Source of the DNA: Fibrobacter sp.
Lineage (GTDB): Bacteria > Fibrobacterota > Chitinivibrionia > Chitinivibrionales > Chitinispirillaceae
NCBI GenBank assembly: GCA_012513915.1
Contig: JAAZBG010000159.1
Coordinates: 1-60,772 of the forward strand
Direction of reading: 5' to 3'
DNA: 60,772 bases
Under the pieces are notes generated by a model. That model made no database searches, was not told the DNA's origin, and saw nothing but the letters and a program-made list of their open reading frames with translations. The position numbers and the translations under genes were made by a program. Positions 24,532 to 33,015 of the stretch are shown piece after piece (the first letter of the stretch is position 1; the number at the start of each line of letters is the position of its first letter).

Positions 24532-25446
24532 ATGTTAAAACGATACGATTTACGGGATGGTGGAATTGTTTCCACAGAAGATGCAGATTGTCCAATACTT
24601 GTCTTTGTCAATCCAGATAAAGAAGAGATCGCTTATCTTACAACTACATATCAGCTTGACGATCACACGCTCAACTCAGCACTTGATCCTGACGAACAAT
24701 CGCGTATCGAATTCGAAGATAATCATTTTGCACTTATTTTCAAACGCCCGCGAAATTATTCATCTGAGGAACAGTTTCTTTTCAAGGTTTCATCAATCGG
24801 GATATTTCTCTTTAAAGACAAGATGATTGTCTTGATTTCCGAAGATGTACCGCTTTTTGATGGTCGCCAGGCGTACAAGGTTACATCGTTGCATGATGTT
24901 CTTCTCAAGATATTCTATCGCTCTATTGCGCATTTTATCCAGCACTTACGGGTAATCAGCATGATCTCCGACGAGATTGAGCATAAAGTCAACGAATCAA
25001 TGGAAAACAAGTACCTGCTGCATATGTTTACATTAGAGAAAAGCCTTGTTTATTATTTGAATGCGGTGAATTCAAATGCGATGGTGATTGAAAAACTCAA
25101 GAATGCATCATCAAGGATCGGCTTTACACCAGAGAATATTGAACTGGTTGATGATATCCTGATTGAGAATACGCAGTGCCTTAAATTGACAGAGATCTAC
25201 ACCAACATTATTTCCAGCATGATGGATGCGCGGGCGTCAATTGTTAACAACAATCTGGGCACGTTGATGAAAACGCTTAACCTCCTTACGATCGGTATAA
25301 TGGTTCCGACCTTTGTTGTCAGTGCATTCTCCATGAACGTTGCAATTCCATTTAAAGACAACCCCTTTGCCTTTATAATCATTCTCGGTTTGTCAGCAAC
25401 ATCACTGGTGTCGTTTTTGCTGTTTTTCAAGTGGAAGAAATGGTGA
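24532..25446 (+). CDS. corA: CorA-family divalent metal transporter with SMN in place of GMN
   Basis: Inner-membrane pentameric channel for Mg2+ or a related cation. The N-terminal cytoplasmic alpha/beta domain (about residues 1-200) and long helix lead to two C-terminal membrane segments (about 245-265 and 278-298). The loop between them begins SMNVAIPF. Ser267-Met268-Asn269 stand where nearly all CorA proteins have Gly-Met-Asn, the selectivity motif; the codon is TCC. The length of 304 is normal and the last residues FFKWKKW are typical. Transport specificity may therefore differ. No riboswitch is visible upstream. Confidence 0.9.
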   Translation: MLKRYDLRDGGIVSTEDADCPILVFVNPDKEEIAYLTTTYQLDDHTLNSALDPDEQSRIEFEDNHFALIFKRPRNYSSEEQFLFKVSSIGIFLFKDKMIVLISEDVPLFDGRQAYKVTSLHDVLLKIFYRSIAHFIQHLRVISMISDEIEHKVNESMENKYLLHMFTLEKSLVYYLNAVNSNAMVIEKLKNASSRIGFTPENIELVDDILIENTQCLKLTEIYTNIISSMMDARASIVNNNLGTLMKTLNLLTIGIMVPTFVVSAFSMNVAIPFKDNPFAFIIILGLSATSLVSFLLFFKWKKW

Positions 25447-25510
25447 ACGGCCATTTTCTCATTGCAAAACAAAATGGATTCCGGCAGATGCAACTTATTA
25501 TTGTAAATAA

Positions 25511-25537
25511 AAAAAGCCGCTTGCATGCGGCTTTTTT
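25511..25537. terminator. Bidirectional terminator between corA and the converging secreted-protein gene
   Basis: AAAAAGCCGC and GCGGCTTTTT form a 10-bp stem with a 6-nt loop, with A and T runs on both sides. Confidence 0.92.
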
Positions 25538-25560
25538 TATTATCGTATTTCTACAAAAGC

Positions 25561-26565
25561 TTATTTCGAAATTATAATCGACTCAGAAAAACTGATATTC
25601 TTTCCTTTTGCAACGACAAGGTATCTTCCGCTTGAAAGATTCTTGTCATTGATTGTAATCGATTTACCTGACGCAACACCTGTAAACAGTGTTGAGACTG
25701 TGTTTCCCATCAGGTCGGTAAGCGTTATACTCAGTTCCTGTGCCTTTGGCAGATTGAATGAAACAACAGAACCATTTACCGAGAAACCACTTACTGTTTT
25801 CGGTGCTTTAAGGTTGAATACTTTTGCAGCAGGAAACTTTAGATCATTATAGGTGACACCAACGAACTTGATATCATCAAGTTGCAATACTGCATCTGCG
25901 CCGTTTTTTGCCTGAAAGGAAATTTTATTAACTGCAGACTTTCCGTCTGACCATGTCATTGAATTTTTATCAGGATCTGAATACTGCTCCGGTTTCAGGT
26001 CACTCACAGGAATAGATACTTCAGTCCACGAAGATGACAGTGTTATTTCTTTACCATACCATCCCCACGTATATTTTTTTGATGCAATATCCTTTGTTTC
26101 AAGATGAACCCGAACCTTACCTGATCCTTTAGCTTTCATTGAAATTGCGGTCATCTTGGAGAGGTCAAGATATGCACCTATTGAATCATTACCGGTAAAT
26201 TGACAGCCTATCCCTGCATATCCGTATTCATCAGTAGAAGTACTTGATGTAAGTTTTACGTAAACCGTACCATCAGGAAACATTGTCGCATCATCGGATC
26301 CTGTTAGAGGATCACCATCTTGATTCGTTACTGTGGAACCCAGTTTATCAGCAAACATATACCAATACCCGCCACCTGAATAAGGTTGGCCCCCACTGGA
26401 TATTCCATAAACTTCACCAATATTACATTGTTGAGCAGAACCGCCAGAATAATTGTCCTCAAAATCGTCGAGAACAACCGGAGCATCAAGATCGACGCTT
26501 ACCTGAGCAGATACTGTTGCTGCACATAACAGACCTGCACCAAAAATTGTACGAACGATAGACAT
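25561..26565 (-). CDS. Secreted carbohydrate-binding protein with Por/T9SS-like C-terminal sorting domain
   Basis: A 334-residue exported protein. The signal peptide is residues 1-20 (ending TVSA-Q). Residues about 30-235 form one beta-sandwich domain starting LDDFEDNYSGG, with YLDLSKMTAISMKAKG and VLQLDDIKFVGV segments. These are characteristic of CIA30/CBM11-like galactose-binding folds seen on cellulases. After a linker, residues about 255-334 form a small Ig-like domain (LSITLTDLMGNTVSTL ... LSSGRYLVVAKG), close to the type A sorting domain of the type IX secretion system. No catalytic domain is present, so it is probably a binding or scaffold protein. The start has GAAGGAGAG upstream. 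A hairpin lies in its leader (26619-26656). Confidence 0.82.
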   Translation of the reverse strand: MSIVRTIFGAGLLCAATVSAQVSVDLDAPVVLDDFEDNYSGGSAQQCNIGEVYGISSGGQPYSGGGYWYMFADKLGSTVTNQDGDPLTGSDDATMFPDGTVYVKLTSSTSTDEYGYAGIGCQFTGNDSIGAYLDLSKMTAISMKAKGSGKVRVHLETKDIASKKYTWGWYGKEITLSSSWTEVSIPVSDLKPEQYSDPDKNSMTWSDGKSAVNKISFQAKNGADAVLQLDDIKFVGVTYNDLKFPAAKVFNLKAPKTVSGFSVNGSVVSFNLPKAQELSITLTDLMGNTVSTLFTGVASGKSITINDKNLSSGRYLVVAKGKNISFSESIIISK

Positions 26566-26618
26566 AGAACACCTCTCTCCTTCGTGTTTTGTTGTTGTTT
26601 GTTACCAATTTAGAGGTA

Positions 26619-26656
26619 AAAAAGAGCTCTCAGGTTTACTCCTGACAGCTCTTTTT
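26619..26656. terminator. Terminator-like hairpin in the divergent leader of the secreted protein and rpoN
   Basis: AAAAAGAGCT (26619-26628) pairs with AGCTCTTTTT (26647-26656), extended by TCAGG/CCTGA after one mismatch. T runs occur on both strands. It lies about 50 nt upstream of the minus-strand gene, with no gene ending here, so it may act as an attenuator. Confidence 0.7.
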
Positions 26657-26898
26657 ATTAAAATTACAGTAACTATTGTAACCGTTGAAGAATAATATAC
26701 TGCAAAACTACTTTGAATACTTGATAACGATTGTAAGCTTCATCAGTTTGCCAGGTGAAACACGTATTCCAAACATTCTTTTGCAATCCCCACATTTATC
26801 ATTCACCCCCCTTGTGATAAAAACTATTTTTATGGTATACTATTTGATAGTACAACTTTATTTCTTAGCATTTTTGGTGTTTTTAAGGAGTGACTCTT

Positions 26899-28332
26899 TT
26901 GAATCTTGGTTTCGATCTGTCAATGAGGCTTCAGCAGAAGCTCTCTTTTCAAATGATTCAATCTCTTAAATTGCTTCAGGTGAACACACTTCAGCTTGAA
27001 CAGCTGCTTAAAACAGAGCTTGAACTCAACCCCATGCTTGAAACCACCGAGGAACTTGATACTGAGATGGAGCAATCTCAGGAGGAACCGGAAAAGGAAC
27101 AGGCGGAGGAAAAAGAGGAAGCCGCCGACGAAATTGATGTCAATGAAGATTCTGTTGACTGGGAAGAGTATCTTGAGGAGGGATTTGATCTTGGCTATTC
27201 TTATAACGAAGAAACCGATCCTAATCAGGAGCGGTATGAACCAACACCGGTATACCAGAAAACGCTTGATGAACATCTTAATGAACAGCTTGCTGACCGT
27301 AAACTTCCCGAACGGAAAATGCTCCTGGTGCAACTCCTGATCGGCAGTCTTGACTCGGACGGGTATTTGAGATTCGACCTCAACGATCTTGCAATGTTTG
27401 CACAGGCAGATATTTTTGAAATTGAAGAGGCTCTACAGATCCTTCAATCGATGGATCCGCCGGGTGTTGGCTCACGGAACCTCCGTGAGTGCATGATTCT
27501 TCAACTGCGCAAACGGGGCTTCGAAAACTCTCTCGCTCTAAAAATTATTGATGAGCGCTGGGATCTGTTCGAAAAGCTTAAAATCCCTGACATCTCAAAG
27601 CATTTCAATGTTGAACTTAAGGATGTTCAGGATGCAATCGATATTCTTAAAACAATCACCCCAAAACCGGGCTATCAGTACAACACCGATGGATCATCAA
27701 CAATAATTCCCGATCTTATTGTAGAAAAAATTGATGGGGAATTTGTGGTGATGCTCAACGACCGCTCGATTCCATCATTGCATATTAATAAAGCATATGC
27801 AAATCTTCTTAAAAAGGGAAGCACTGCCAAGGGTGATGTAAAAAAATATGTTCGGGAGAAATTCAACAGCGCATCGTGGTTTATAAAATCCATCGAACAA
27901 CGCAAAAACACGATGCTCAGAGTGATGCATGCAATTTTGGAGCGCCAGACGGACTTCTTTGAAAAAGGACCACCTAATCTTAATCCGCTCAAGCTGCAGG
28001 ACATTGCAGATATGATTGAAATGCACATTTCTACAGTAAGCCGTGTTACCAGTAACAAGTATGTTCAGACCCGTCATGGCGTATTCGAGCTCAAGTACTT
28101 CTTTACTGAAGCAGTCGGCCATGATGAAGAGGGAGCGGATATATCATCTGAGCGGATTAAAAATCGTATTAAGGAACTTGTTGAGGCCGAAAGTTCAAAA
28201 AAACCGCTTTCGGACCAAAAAATCGCAGAACTGCTTGAGAAAGAAAACCTTGGCGTTGCGCGTCGTACTGTCGCAAAATATCGTGAGCAGTTGAAAATTC
28301 TTCCTGCCAGAATGCGCCAGAAATATGAGTGA
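26899..28332 (+). CDS. rpoN: RNA polymerase sigma-54 factor
   Basis: Alternative sigma factor that binds -24/-12 promoters and needs an AAA+ enhancer-binding activator. Region I is Gln/Leu-rich (LSMRLQQKLSFQMIQSLKLL), region II is acidic (about 50-90), then come the core-binding domain, the HTH, and the C-terminal RpoN box ARRTVAKYREQL. The frame opens with GTG at 26890, but that codon overlaps the AAGGAG site. TTG at 26899, 8 nt downstream of the site, begins the conserved NLGFDLSM and is the likely start. It is the evident reader of the three PEP-CTERM promoters. Confidence 0.96.
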   Translation: MNLGFDLSMRLQQKLSFQMIQSLKLLQVNTLQLEQLLKTELELNPMLETTEELDTEMEQSQEEPEKEQAEEKEEAADEIDVNEDSVDWEEYLEEGFDLGYSYNEETDPNQERYEPTPVYQKTLDEHLNEQLADRKLPERKMLLVQLLIGSLDSDGYLRFDLNDLAMFAQADIFEIEEALQILQSMDPPGVGSRNLRECMILQLRKRGFENSLALKIIDERWDLFEKLKIPDISKHFNVELKDVQDAIDILKTITPKPGYQYNTDGSSTIIPDLIVEKIDGEFVVMLNDRSIPSLHINKAYANLLKKGSTAKGDVKKYVREKFNSASWFIKSIEQRKNTMLRVMHAILERQTDFFEKGPPNLNPLKLQDIADMIEMHISTVSRVTSNKYVQTRHGVFELKYFFTEAVGHDEEGADISSERIKNRIKELVEAESSKKPLSDQKIAELLEKENLGVARRTVAKYREQLKILPARMRQKYE

Positions 28333-28405
28333 TGTCAATTTTGATTTTTTATTTATTTGCATATAATAAAAATCACTATTACAACGTAGTATATATGAAC
28401 AAGTT

Positions 28406-29335
28406 ATGCAACTCGAAATGGAAACCGGTTCAATGATATCCGAACAAAAATCTGAACATACAACGAATACAGCTCCAGGCCGGTTCCCATCCTGGCTAAA
28501 GCGACCGATTGCTCACTGTGGCAAGCAGAAGGACGTGCTTGAAAAAATCCATAACAGCGGTCTTCATACGGTATGTGTTGAGGCCCGTTGTCCGAATCGT
28601 AGTGAGTGCTATAACTTGGGTACTGCAACCTTTTTAATTCTTGGAACAACCTGTACCCGTTTTTGTACGTTTTGCAGTGTTAATCACGGCATACCCGGAC
28701 CTCCGGATCCTGATGAGCCGGGGAAACTTGTCAGTGCGGTTAGCAGTTTAAAACTCAGGCACGTTGTTATTACATCAGTTACCAGAGACGACCTCCCTGA
28801 CGGTGGTGCATCAGTGTATGCCGATATTATCACCCGGCTTAAAAAAGAGATTCCAGGGATTACCGTTGAGGTTCTAATCCCTGATTTTAAGGGTGACAAG
28901 GATGCTCTTCTGACCGTATTTGAAGCAAAGCCGGATATTTTTAATCATAACGTTGAAACTGTACCCCGTTTATACAATCAGATCCGGCCACAAGCCATCT
29001 ATCAGCGGTCTCTGGATGTACTTAAATACGCATCAGAGTATGGATTAGTGGTAAAATCGGGGATAATGGCAGGATTAGGCGAACAGGATGAGGAAGTTTT
29101 CGGGGTAATGCAGAACCTGCTTGATCATGGCTGTTCGATAATGACCATCGGCCAGTACCTGCGCCCATCACGAAGTCAAACACCGGTTGTTGCGCACGTT
29201 TCACCGGATAAATTTAGTGAGTATGAGAAGAAGGGTATTGATCTGGGCTTTCGAACAGTATTCGCAGGTCCATATGTTCGAAGCTCTTACATGGCAGAAC
29301 AGATTCTGAACAGAACCAAATCAGGTTGTTCTTAA
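28406..29335 (+). CDS. lipA: Lipoyl synthase
   Basis: Radical-SAM enzyme that inserts two sulfurs into octanoyl groups on E2 and GcvH proteins. The auxiliary cluster Cys57, Cys62 and Cys68 are in CVEARCPNRSEC, and the radical-SAM Cys83, Cys87 and Cys90 are in CTRFCTFC. The remaining LipA signatures are FNHNVETVPRLY and GLGEQDEEV; the C-terminal RSSYMAEQ supplies the last cluster ligand region. The ATG at 28406 has no clear ribosome-binding site, and an in-frame ATG at 28433 is a possible alternative. It is inserted between rpoN and hpf, an unusual place. Confidence 0.97.
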   Translation: MQLEMETGSMISEQKSEHTTNTAPGRFPSWLKRPIAHCGKQKDVLEKIHNSGLHTVCVEARCPNRSECYNLGTATFLILGTTCTRFCTFCSVNHGIPGPPDPDEPGKLVSAVSSLKLRHVVITSVTRDDLPDGGASVYADIITRLKKEIPGITVEVLIPDFKGDKDALLTVFEAKPDIFNHNVETVPRLYNQIRPQAIYQRSLDVLKYASEYGLVVKSGIMAGLGEQDEEVFGVMQNLLDHGCSIMTIGQYLRPSRSQTPVVAHVSPDKFSEYEKKGIDLGFRTVFAGPYVRSSYMAEQILNRTKSGCS

Positions 29336-29613
29336 CAGTGCAGAAACAGTCCTTTGCAAAGGCTGCTGCAAGGTTCTTTGAACATGTTCCGGTTATCTGT
29401 GCTGACAGCGGAACTCTTGCTAATTGTCAAAAAGATCAACGGATTATACCTGTATAATTGTTGTGATGGTTTTACAGCAACTATATAAAAGTAGTACCAA
29501 TCTGAGCATAAGTAATGTAGAATATAAGAATGCTATTTTAGAGTGTCCATAAGCGATCAGCAGAAAGACATTCTGTATAACACGTTAAACCAAAGGAAAA
29601 GGAGGCGGTGACT

Positions 29614-29910
29614 ATGGAAATTCAAATTACGTCACGTCACGGCAATAAAGCATCACAAACACTGCAGGAGACAATAACCGCCGAACTGCAGAAGCTGGAG
29701 AAGTACTATGAAAAAATCACCTCCTGTCATATTATTCTTGACAGCGAGCACGTTGATAAAACTGTAGAAATCACAATGAGTACACAAGGGCACCAGATTG
29801 TTGGAAATGCAAAGGCTGAAAACATTGGCAAGGCAATTGATGATGCAATTGCAAAAGTTGAACGTCAGTTGAAAAAGCTTAATGAGAAGATTAAGAATCA
29901 TAAAGCATAA
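29614..29910 (+). CDS. hpf: Short-form ribosome hibernation-promoting factor (HPF/RaiA family)
   Basis: A 98-residue protein that binds the 30S decoding site in stationary phase and favours 100S or inactive 70S ribosomes. It has the single S30AE fold, with MEIQITSRHGNKASQTL at the start and a basic helix ending KVERQLKKLNEKIKNHKA. The long-form C-terminal dimerisation domain is absent. An upstream in-frame GTG lies at 29608, but ATG at 29614 is 8 nt after AGGAGG and is the start. Its position downstream of rpoN matches the classic rpoN-hpf linkage. Confidence 0.95.
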   Translation: MEIQITSRHGNKASQTLQETITAELQKLEKYYEKITSCHIILDSEHVDKTVEITMSTQGHQIVGNAKAENIGKAIDDAIAKVERQLKKLNEKIKNHKA

Positions 29911-29916
29911 TCGTAT

Positions 29917-29954
29917 AACAACACTTTCATATTCAGGTATGAAAGTGTTGTTTA
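29917..29954 (+). terminator. Terminator-like hairpin after hpf
   Basis: A 15-bp perfect stem (29917-29931 with 29938-29952) and a 6-nt loop, but only a short T tract. Confidence 0.75.
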
Positions 29955-30116
29955 ATCACTACTATAAAAAAATCTGGTTTTTCTTTTGGTGACGATACAC
30001 TAAAAGAAAAGTTCCTCTTTCGGTAAGCGTAAGGAGGTTACGTAGAATCTGCGTGAGAGCAATGTGCATACTGGTAATATTGTGATGCTCTTTTAAAGAC
30101 AGATTTTGCGTCTAAT

Positions 30117-30175
30117 GTTTCAGGTAGGGTAGCGATTCCTGAAACGCTTAAAATTTTTACAGGTTCCTGAAAGGA
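30117..30175 (+). promoter_or_regulatory. Leader with alternative hairpins before the MCE gene
   Basis: GTTTCAGG (30117-30124) can pair with CCTGAAAC (30138-30145) or with a second CCTGAAA (about 30166-30172). The second copy runs into the ribosome-binding site AAAGGA of the next gene, so the two pairings are mutually exclusive and one hides the site. Confidence 0.45.
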
Positions 30176-30183
30176 CAGAGCAC

Positions 30184-31119
30184 TTGAAAAAGACGAATAT
30201 GGATCTTATCGTAGGAGGATCTATCATAGTGGCTTTGTTCATTTTAGTCGCAGGCGTCCTGTGGTTAAAAGAGGTTTCAATTACCAGAAAGCTGGTCTCC
30301 TATACAGCACTCTTTCCCAATGTCGGAACATTACAGATTGGTGATCCGGTTATGGCAAATGGTGTACCGACAGGCAGTGTGGCAAATATCAGGCTTAGGG
30401 GAAATGCCGTTGCGGTTGACATCAAGGTTGATAGGTCCTTGCATTTAAACGATTCTTGCAGGATTATCGTTCAGAATATTGGTCTGATGGGTGAACGGGG
30501 TATTGGAATTCAGATGTCATCATATGGAAAAGCCTGGAAACCATCATCGAAAAGTGACACGACATTCATTCCCGGATATTTTGATACAGGTATTGCCGAG
30601 GCAATGGGAATGCTTGGTGATGTTCTTACGGAGGTAAAAACACTCGTTAAAAATGTCAATACCGTAGTTGCGTCAACGGTTGGTGACAGCTCCTTTAACG
30701 TGGTTTTTCATAAACTTGTAGTACGGCTTGATTCGATAAGTGAGGTAGCCGGAAAGCTGCTTCAGAAGAACGAACCGCTCATCAATAGCAGTATGAGAGA
30801 CATTGCAGCAGTCACTACAGACTTGAGATCATTACTAAACCGTAACGGACCGTATATTGATTCCATCGTACAGAATGGTGCGTCCCTTACAAGCTACGGT
30901 ATTGCAGTCGTCAACAGAATTGATACACTTGCGATAACTGTTCAAAATGTAGTTGATCAGGTTGACAGTGGAAAAGGTTCCATAGGACTTCTGATGAAAG
31001 ACGAGCAGTTCTATCACGACTTGAAATCAACCATTGGTGATCTTGATACATTAATAAATGAAATTAAGCATGATGCATTAAAACTGCGTGTGAAGCTTGG
31101 GTTCGGAAAGAAAAAATAG
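30184..31119 (+). CDS. MCE-domain (MlaD-like) lipid-transport protein, orphan
   Basis: A 311-residue inner-membrane-anchored periplasmic protein. It has an N-terminal membrane segment (about residues 8-27), then one MCE domain (about 37-110, YTALFPNVGTLQIGDPVMANGVPTGSV). A long helical region containing repeated Leu/Val heptads follows (150-295) and could form a periplasmic tube with other subunits. The start is TTG at 30184, 8 nt after AAAGGA; the later ATG at 30199 lacks a site. There are no permease or ATPase genes beside it, unlike the second MCE locus at 43-46 kb, so it may share those subunits. Confidence 0.9.
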   Translation: MKKTNMDLIVGGSIIVALFILVAGVLWLKEVSITRKLVSYTALFPNVGTLQIGDPVMANGVPTGSVANIRLRGNAVAVDIKVDRSLHLNDSCRIIVQNIGLMGERGIGIQMSSYGKAWKPSSKSDTTFIPGYFDTGIAEAMGMLGDVLTEVKTLVKNVNTVVASTVGDSSFNVVFHKLVVRLDSISEVAGKLLQKNEPLINSSMRDIAAVTTDLRSLLNRNGPYIDSIVQNGASLTSYGIAVVNRIDTLAITVQNVVDQVDSGKGSIGLLMKDEQFYHDLKSTIGDLDTLINEIKHDALKLRVKLGFGKKK

Positions 31120-31143
31120 TGGGAAATTCAGGGACATATAAAC

Positions 31144-31410
31144 ATGTTTGAGCAGACAATAACGGTTATCAATAAACTCGGGATTCATGCACGGCCATCA
31201 TCACTGATTGTACAGACAGCAATGAAATTCAATTCAGGGATCACGCTTATAAAAGATGGTGCCAGTGCTGATGCAAAGAGTATCATGAGTGTGATGATGC
31301 TTGCGGCAGAGATGGGCAGTAAAGTTCAGATTAAGGCAAGCGGTCCGGATGAAAAGGATGCAGTTGCAGCAATTGCATTACTTTTCGAGAAAAAATTCAA
31401 CGAAGAGTAA
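31144..31410 (+). CDS. ptsH: Phosphocarrier protein HPr / NPr
   Basis: An 88-residue PTS phosphocarrier. His15 lies in GIHARPSS, the site phosphorylated by enzyme I, and Ser46 is in AKSIMSV, the regulatory HPrK site region. It lies 24 bp after the MCE gene and downstream of rpoN-lipA-hpf, so it resembles the NPr position of the proteobacterial nitrogen-PTS cluster. No enzyme I or HPr kinase is visible in the window. It could phosphorylate a canonical EIIA elsewhere, but not the His-less EIIA-like domain at 48331. Confidence 0.95.
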   Translation: MFEQTITVINKLGIHARPSSLIVQTAMKFNSGITLIKDGASADAKSIMSVMMLAAEMGSKVQIKASGPDEKDAVAAIALLFEKKFNEE

Positions 31411-31638
31411 TCTGACCTCACGTTTCCCTCTTATACCTCATTACTGCAAGCTCATGTGCGCCGCCCCGGATCCGGGCGGGTCCTGTAGTACTGTTTTGTT
31501 GCAGGTACCCGAAAGCGTATATACTACGCCTGACAGTACCCTGAAATAACTTTTTTGCAACGCAATAAGTAATACAAGATTTATTTTGTGGTGTTGAAAT
31601 TGTATATATACTTAAGGAATAGTTGAAAGGGACCATAG

Positions 31639-32940
31639 ATGAAAGAGATATCTATAGGCTTAATTGGTGCAGGAACTGTTGGCGGCGGCGTTATTAAGGT
31701 ACTTAATAACAGATTAAAAGCAATTCGTGAAGACATGGGTCTTCCACTGAAACTTGCCAGGGTTGCCGACAAGGTGACATCACGCTTTAAGGATCTGCCG
31801 GTTGGTGATGCACTATGCACATCGGAAGCTCAGGATATTATCGATGATCCATCAATTGACATTGTTATTGAGTTAATCGGCGGTACGACATTTGCCAAAA
31901 AAGTTGTTTTGGCGGCACTCAAGGCAAAAAAGCATGTAATTACTGCCAATAAGGCACTTATTGCAGAATACGGTCCGGAGATTTTTGAATGTGCCGGGCA
32001 GAATGGTGTTTCTTTCTATTTTGAGGCATCAGTTGGTGGCGGTATGCCGATTATTAAAACGATCCGTGAGGGACTTGTCGGTAATAACGTACTTTCTATC
32101 AAGACTATTATCAATGGAACCTGCAACTACATCCTTACAAAAATGTCTCATGACGGGCTTCCGTTTGAAACGGTGCTGAAGCAGGCTCAGGAAAAAGGTT
32201 ACGCTGAAGCAGATCCGACACTTGACATCGGAGGTGGCGATACCGGACATAAGGTTGCCATTCTTGCATCACTAATAAGTAATGGTTATGTCCCATACGA
32301 AAAGATCAGCAAAGAAGGCATTACATCAATAAGTAAAGATGATATCGTATTTGCAAAGGAACTCGGGTACACGATAAAACTGCTTGGTATCATTAACAGG
32401 AACGTTAACGAAAAAGATGTTGATGTCCGTGTTCATCCTGCTATGCTTCATACGGATCATATTATCGCATCTGTAAACGACGTGTTTAATGCTGTATTAC
32501 TGGAAGGTGATGCAGTAGGCCGTATACTTCTCTACGGAAGAGGGGCCGGAGAAATGCCAACGGCATCGGCGGTGGTAAGTGATATCATTGATGTTGCACG
32601 GAATATTGCCAGCGGTAATACCATTCGCATTCCGATGGATTATTACTCGACAGACAAAGAGGTGCCGGTAAAGCCATTTGAATCGATTTCATCACGCTAT
32701 TATCTGCGTTTTACTGTTACCGACAAACCGAAAGTACTGGCATCAATAGCATCCTATCTTGGTGAACATGGTATTTCTATTGCGTCAGTAATGCAAAAGG
32801 AAGGCTACTCGAAGGATAATGTACCTGTTGTCATTATCACACATACAGCATCAGAGCAGGGAATACGTGATGCAATTGCCGGCATTGAAAACGCTGATTA
32901 TACAAGAGACAAAACTCAGATTATCAGAATTGTTGATTAG
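31639..32940 (+). CDS. hom: Homoserine dehydrogenase with ACT domain
   Basis: NAD(P)-dependent reduction of aspartate semialdehyde to homoserine. The Rossmann motif GLIGAGTVGGGV is near residues 8-19. The catalytic domain contains NGTCNYILTKM and AYAEADPTLDIGGGDTGHK-type segments (here starting GYAEADPTLD). The C-terminal ACT domain (from about 353, YLRFTVTDKPKVLASIASYLG) is for threonine feedback. The length of 433 is typical. GAAAGGGA precedes the ATG. It is first in a hom-thrC-ThrB-substitute cluster. The upstream 228 bp contain GC-rich inverted repeats (near 31460-31480) but no recognised riboswitch. Confidence 0.97.
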   Translation: MKEISIGLIGAGTVGGGVIKVLNNRLKAIREDMGLPLKLARVADKVTSRFKDLPVGDALCTSEAQDIIDDPSIDIVIELIGGTTFAKKVVLAALKAKKHVITANKALIAEYGPEIFECAGQNGVSFYFEASVGGGMPIIKTIREGLVGNNVLSIKTIINGTCNYILTKMSHDGLPFETVLKQAQEKGYAEADPTLDIGGGDTGHKVAILASLISNGYVPYEKISKEGITSISKDDIVFAKELGYTIKLLGIINRNVNEKDVDVRVHPAMLHTDHIIASVNDVFNAVLLEGDAVGRILLYGRGAGEMPTASAVVSDIIDVARNIASGNTIRIPMDYYSTDKEVPVKPFESISSRYYLRFTVTDKPKVLASIASYLGEHGISIASVMQKEGYSKDNVPVVIITHTASEQGIRDAIAGIENADYTRDKTQIIRIVD

Positions 32941-33015
32941 TCTATACGCCATCATGTGAACGTCTGTTTTTTTATACTGTCAATGTTAAATAAGTAATCT
33001 TAATCGGGACATAAA

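Noticed and set aside
31440..31545. Riboswitch upstream of hom
   Set aside because: GC-rich inverted repeats are present, but they match no threonine, SAM or lysine riboswitch layout known to me and no attenuator leader peptide is evident.
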